Part shown: in pieces, positions 60,556-64,000 of the stretch
Position numbering within the stretch: position 1 is the first letter of the stretch
How the letters are laid out: every line of letters starts with the position of its first letter
Origin: Penelope pileata
Taxonomy: Eukaryota; Chordata; Aves; Galliformes; Cracidae
Direction of reading: 5' to 3'
Length of the DNA stretch: 64,000 nucleotides
Assembly (NCBI GenBank): GCA_013396635.1
Contig: WBMW01005662.1
Coordinates: 62,001 to 126,000, forward strand
Made by a program: the position numbers and the translations under genes
Notes under the pieces: model-generated
What the model saw: only the letters and a program-made list of their open reading frames with translations
The model's database searches: none
What the model was told of the DNA's origin: nothing

Positions 60556-61788
60556 GTGCTGATGGAGTACTTTGTAGTATTGACTTAGTAGGCAAAATAA
60601 TTTCTTAAAATATGAATACTGTGAATATGATCCTAATTCATGCAAGTAAATATACAAATGTGTTGCTTAAAAGCATAGCGAAGCCATGTAAGTATGAATT
60701 TTCATCTCTATATATATTAGGAGATCAGTGTGTCAAGTGTTCATAAATCCTTGGTAACCTAGGTCTTAATAGAGTCTGGATTTTTAGTGCTAGTGTGTTC
60801 TTGTGTTGTTGGAGCCACCAGGTCTTGGAGGACTGGCATCTACCTGCTCAGATGACCTTCCTGCTCTCAGTGGAGGCTTGTAGTTCTTTGCTAAGTCCAG
60901 CAGAGAGGTGTGATAGGAGACAGTTTGTGCTGTATATCCTGCTGTGTATGTTTCTCCATGCAGTCTGTAGCTGAGTGGAAGTACTCTAGAGATGCCTCTG
61001 TAACTCCATTGAATCAACCTGGTTTATCTAATAGCTGGCTGGATAATTTTCAGGTCTCATTTGACTATGTCTGCAAGGTAACTGGGAATGGTGAGATTTT
61101 ACTGGAGAAGTTCGCTGAATCAGAACAGTGTTTATTTCAAAGCCTGCATGTGACCTTCTACCAGGTGCATGAATTACAAGCTCCAAGTCTCAGAGGAATT
61201 AGGGATTACCATCTTTTTTCACGTCATTATTTCTTATTAGTGATTGTTGTTGAAGGACAAAAAAAAACATTAGAACTGGGAAAGGTAGAGGGAAATAAAA
61301 CAGTTTCCATTTCTAGGGAAAGTTAAGTAAACTAAACGTGCAGCAAAAGATCAGTGCTGGCACTGACTAGGGTGTTTTATTTATTAGATTATCCTTGGCT
61401 GAAGCATGATAATTGCATGCACATGTGGCAGATGTCCTAGTCAGATTATGTAGAGTGTGGAGGTTGTTGGAGAGAGGTCCTGCTCTAGAAAAGTATTCTG
61501 TGCACATTGTCAGAGTTCAGTTTGAAAGAAGTCTCAGGCTGATGCCAGTAAATCAGAGTGGGCTACAGGGTGGCAGGCAGGTAGCCTATCTTCATGTGAT
61601 GTTGCACAACTGTGCTCCACTGGGCTGTCAAAGGAAAAAGATGCTGAGACTTGGCATTCAGGAGGCTGAGTGTAACTGGTGATGAAGTTGAGACCTATAG
61701 CCATTGTGTACACTTTCGGTTCTCTATTTCCTTGAGAATCTTCTACCTGTCTCTGAAACTTAGTTCATTGTATCTTCTAATGCCTCAT
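60556..61788. other. Intronic sequence with one long chance-like ORF
   Basis: Unique sequence between CR1 and the LTR. It holds a 138-codon + strand ORF (60910-61326) with an exon-like inner segment (60964-61077, acceptor TTTCTCCATGCAG, donor AAG|GTAACT). That segment has a stop in the phase the shared exon requires and resembles no MAST sequence, so I do not call it an exon. Confidence 0.5.
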
Positions 61789-62058
61789 TGTCCTGGTTTC
61801 AGCTGAGGCAGTGCTAATAGCACACTGGTGTTTTGGTGGTTGTTGAGTGATGGGAGTGTGCCTGGGGCTGGGTTGGGCCGCTCCCTGTGGAAGATATGCT
61901 GCCACAATGTCCTTCTGTCTTAGTAAACAGGGTTTTTTTAATCTCAACCCGTGTTGAGATAGTCCTATTTTGTTTCCGCTTCTCTCCCTCATCCCATTGT
62001 GGGGGGAGTGAGTGAATGGCTGTGTGGCGCTGACCTGCTTCCCAGGTTAACCACAACA
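61789..62058 (+). mobile_element. Endogenous retrovirus 5' LTR, shortened
   Basis: Starts TGTCCTGGTTTCAGCTG and ends GGTTAACCACAACA, the TG...CA ends of a widespread bird ERV LTR that normally begins TGTCCTGGTTTC. About 270 bp, shorter than I would expect, so part of U3 seems to be missing. Near the U5 side are CATCCCATTGTGGGGGGAGT and GAGTGAATGGCTGTG. An 8-bp stem with 4-nt loop is at 61941-61960 (ATCTCAAC-CCGT-GTTGAGAT). It is followed at once by a primer-binding site, so it is the 5' LTR. The group (ERVL-like or ERVK-like) is uncertain. Confidence 0.85.
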
Positions 62059-62992
62059 GTCCTCTTGGTGCCCAGTGTGGGGCTTGAAGAGTTGAGATAA
62101 CGTATTTGATCAGAGGTTGTTAAAAGAGGATAGTTACGTTACAGTAGTTTCATAGTTGGTGGTCACAGTGTTAATTTTTCTGTTTTCAGAGATCTTTCAG
62201 AGCTTTTATCCTGGAACTATATTATTTAATACCTTATTTGATATTTATAATCCCTATTGCACTGTTTACCATGTCTAGGGACTGGGTTAAGGTTAGCGTT
62301 TTCCTGTGCAGTGTGACACTGTCTGGGAATCAAATCCGGTATTTCTGTTTGATATTCCATTCATCTTTGTACTTCAGGACCCATTTCTTGAAAACTATTA
62401 ATAATTACACTCTTCACTTTGTCTCCTTAGGGGAGCCAGGCTGTGGGGGAGACAAATGAGAATGTTCAAAAGAACATGTTGGTATTGCTATGCCTACTGA
62501 ATGTGTTTCAGGTTTTGTTTAAGGTTAAACAACTATTCACGAATATTCCCCAGGGATCTGCCCCGAGGCTGGATAGTTATGAGTGCCAGGGAGTATGAAA
62601 TGGGATGGGCAGATGCCTACAGTGATGGACATCCCTGTTGTTTGAGAACTTCACCCCTGAATGACTGCAGAATTCTGAGGAACTAGTGAAATGTTTGGAA
62701 AAGATGTGCTGTCACTCCCTGGAAATCCTAGAGAGGCATAAATCACTGCAACATGCTTGGGCCTGGCCCATGCCTGCTGAGCCCTGTTCAGCACTGCTCA
62801 GCACCCTGAAGGGAAGGAAGTCTCTGGGTCTGATGACAATGCAACAGGCTCTGAGATTGCTCCAACACCTACAACAGGCCTTGTAGTTCAATCAGAGAAC
62901 CAATCTATGCCAGTATCGGTCACCCCTATATGCAAGACAAAAAAAAAAAAAGCTGTCAAAGTCAGCTCATTTAGTAAGGACAGAAAATCCTA
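62059..62992 (+). mobile_element. Endogenous retrovirus leader and start of internal region, truncated
   Basis: Follows the 5' LTR with the PBS and then a long untranslated leader. The 62500-62950 part is similar in style to the leader/early gag part of a common bird ERV, with words such as GAATGACTGCAGAATTCTGAGG and ATGCCAGTATCGGTCACCCC. Only short ORFs are present (62501-62686 and 62686-62886), both closed by stops; no protease, polymerase or envelope sequence is visible. The copy is cut off near 62950-62992 at an A run and is followed by CR1 sequence. No 3' LTR appears in the window. Non-functional relic. Confidence 0.7.
62066..62083 (+). other. Retroviral primer-binding site
   Basis: TGGTGCCCAGTGTGGGGC, eight bases after the LTR end, is two or three changes from the PBS complementary to the tRNA-Lys1,2 3' end. 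This fixes the element's orientation as + and confirms the LTR call. Confidence 0.75.
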
Positions 62993-63017
62993 CTAAAACA
63001 TGAATGAAAGAATAAGA

Positions 63018-63198
63018 TGAGGATGCCCAGAGAGGTGGTGGAAGACCCGTCCCTGGAGACGTCCAAGGTCAGGCTGGATGCAGCTCTGAGCAACCTGATC
63101 TTGCTGGAGATGTCCCTGTTCATTGCAGGGGAGCTGGACTAGGTGACCTTTAAAGGTTCCTTCCAGCTCAAACAATTATATGGTTCTGTGATTCTGTG
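63018..63198 (+). mobile_element. CR1 LINE 3'-end fragment
   Basis: About 180 bases of the CR1 3' end: GCCCAGAGAGGTGGTGGAAG, CAGGCTGGATGCAGCTCTGA, GGACTAGGTGACCTTTAAAGG and the tail GGTTCTGTGATTCTGTG. Very close in extent and sequence to the copy at 39850-40030. Confidence 0.93.
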
Positions 63199-63680
63199 CT
63201 CGTGTGAGTACTTAAAAAACAAGTACTGACGAAGACACAGGCTCTGGGAATTCCACTTTGCTTCATCATAATCTTTCCCTATCCTTTCCTTGGGACCCTG
63301 TTAAGAATCTTCTTCCGGTTCTGGATCTGTCTCAATCAATAGGTTGATTTCTACCTAGAAGAAGAGGTGGTGCTTTACAGGTGTGCTGTAGTAGGTAGGA
63401 GAATGAGCTGTTCTGAGCTTAGAGAGTCGAAACACTTCCCATCTGTCAACCAGCTGGGTCCTGGCTCAAGTAAAAGTCTGTCCTGTGGTTCTCTTTCAAA
63501 TGTGATTGGAAGCACAAATTTGGCACTTAAGTATGCTTAGATGTAGTGATGTATAATTGTACAGCATTGTAGGTCAAAAACTATGATAGGCAATAATTTG
63601 TCTGTACACTGCAAGATTACATTTCACTCTTTTCATATCTTGGAAAGTTAACCATCTTGGACTTTGTATAAGGAAGGCAT
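63199..63680. other. Intronic sequence; nothing recognised
   Basis: About 480 bases of unique sequence between two CR1 copies, without motif-bearing ORFs. Confidence 0.5.
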
Positions 63681-64000
63681 CAGATTGCCGTGCCATGATG
63701 TGAGCTGAGAGAGTTGGGATTGTTTGTAGAGGTGAGAAGTATCGGGGGAATCACATCAATGTCTATAAATACCTGAGGGAAGGATGCAGGGAGAATGGAG
63801 CCAGGCTCCTTGCAGTGTCCAGGTCAGGAGGCAAACTAGAGCACAGGAGGTTCTCTCCGACCACCAGGCAGCACTTCAGTGCTGCGTGGGTGATGGAGCA
63901 CTGGCACAGGTTGCCCAGAGACTGTGGAGTCTTCTCCTTGGAAATCTCCAAAAGCTGCCTGGGCGCACTGCTCTGGATATCCCTGCTTGAACAGTGGTTG
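63681..64000 (+). mobile_element. CR1 LINE fragment running off the window
   Basis: CR1 ORF2 C-terminal end and start of the 3' UTR: GAGCTGAGAGAGTTGGGATTG, ATCAATGTCTATAAATACCTG, GGAGCCAGGCTCCTTGCAGTG, GGAGCACTGGCACAGGTTGCC and CTTGGAAATCTCCAAAAGC. The 3' end lies beyond 64000. It has small indels; the 5' edge is approximate. Confidence 0.88.

Noticed and set aside
1..64000. CRISPR arrays, tRNA or rRNA genes, bacterial-type operons
   Set aside because: None seen; sequence style, introns and CR1/ERV content are those of a bird chromosome.

Overview
This is vertebrate, almost certainly bird, genomic DNA. It is AT-rich with long introns. It is littered with CR1 retrotransposon fragments on both strands, several keeping the bird-type 3' end (a run like GATTCTGTGATTCT). 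It also carries an avian-type endogenous retroviral LTR beginning TGTCCTGG. No bacterial or phage features and no tRNA, rRNA or CRISPR were seen. A galliform is my best guess. If the gene call is right, the locus would lie on the bird Z chromosome, because chicken MAST4 is Z-linked; that placement is knowledge plus inference, not seen in the sequence.

The one protein-coding gene I can support is the 5' part of MAST4 (microtubule-associated serine/threonine kinase 4), on the + strand. Four coding exons are visible. Exon A (6719-6765) lies just downstream of a CpG island at about 6.4-6.6 kb. Exon B (10627-10707) is an 81-nt cassette. Exon C (30294-30385) lies inside a larger CpG island at about 29.7-30.8 kb. 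The shared exon (59585-59673) encodes the MAST-family signature CRTSNRKSL followed by NGQSPALPRPHSPLSAH. Exons A, B and C all end after two bases of a codon, and the shared exon supplies the third. A-B-shared, A-shared and C-shared are therefore all in frame, giving alternative N-termini from at least two promoters joined to one common acceptor. The kinase and PDZ domains lie beyond the right edge.

Layout: 1-6.3 kb is non-coding with one CR1. The first promoter and exon A lie at 6.4-6.8 kb and exon B at 10.6-10.7 kb. From 10.7 to 29.7 kb the sequence is intronic, with a GC-rich degenerate tandem repeat (13.3-13.9 kb), a minus-strand CR1 (16.2-17.3 kb), a perfect 14-bp-stem hairpin (17.45 kb) and another CR1 (21.3-22.0 kb). 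The second promoter and exon C lie at 29.7-30.8 kb. A 29-kb intron (30.4-59.6 kb) holds three more CR1 copies, one of which is split by a nested hAT DNA transposon (53.7-54.5 kb). The shared exon is at 59.6 kb. The last 4.3 kb is a repeat cluster: CR1, the 5' end of an endogenous retrovirus (LTR, primer-binding site, leader), CR1, and a CR1 running off the window.

I found no clearly novel biological system. The most informative observation is the phase-matched set of alternative MAST4 first exons, including the less familiar A/B N-terminus and its overlapping upstream ORF. All other long ORFs are in repeats or look like chance.
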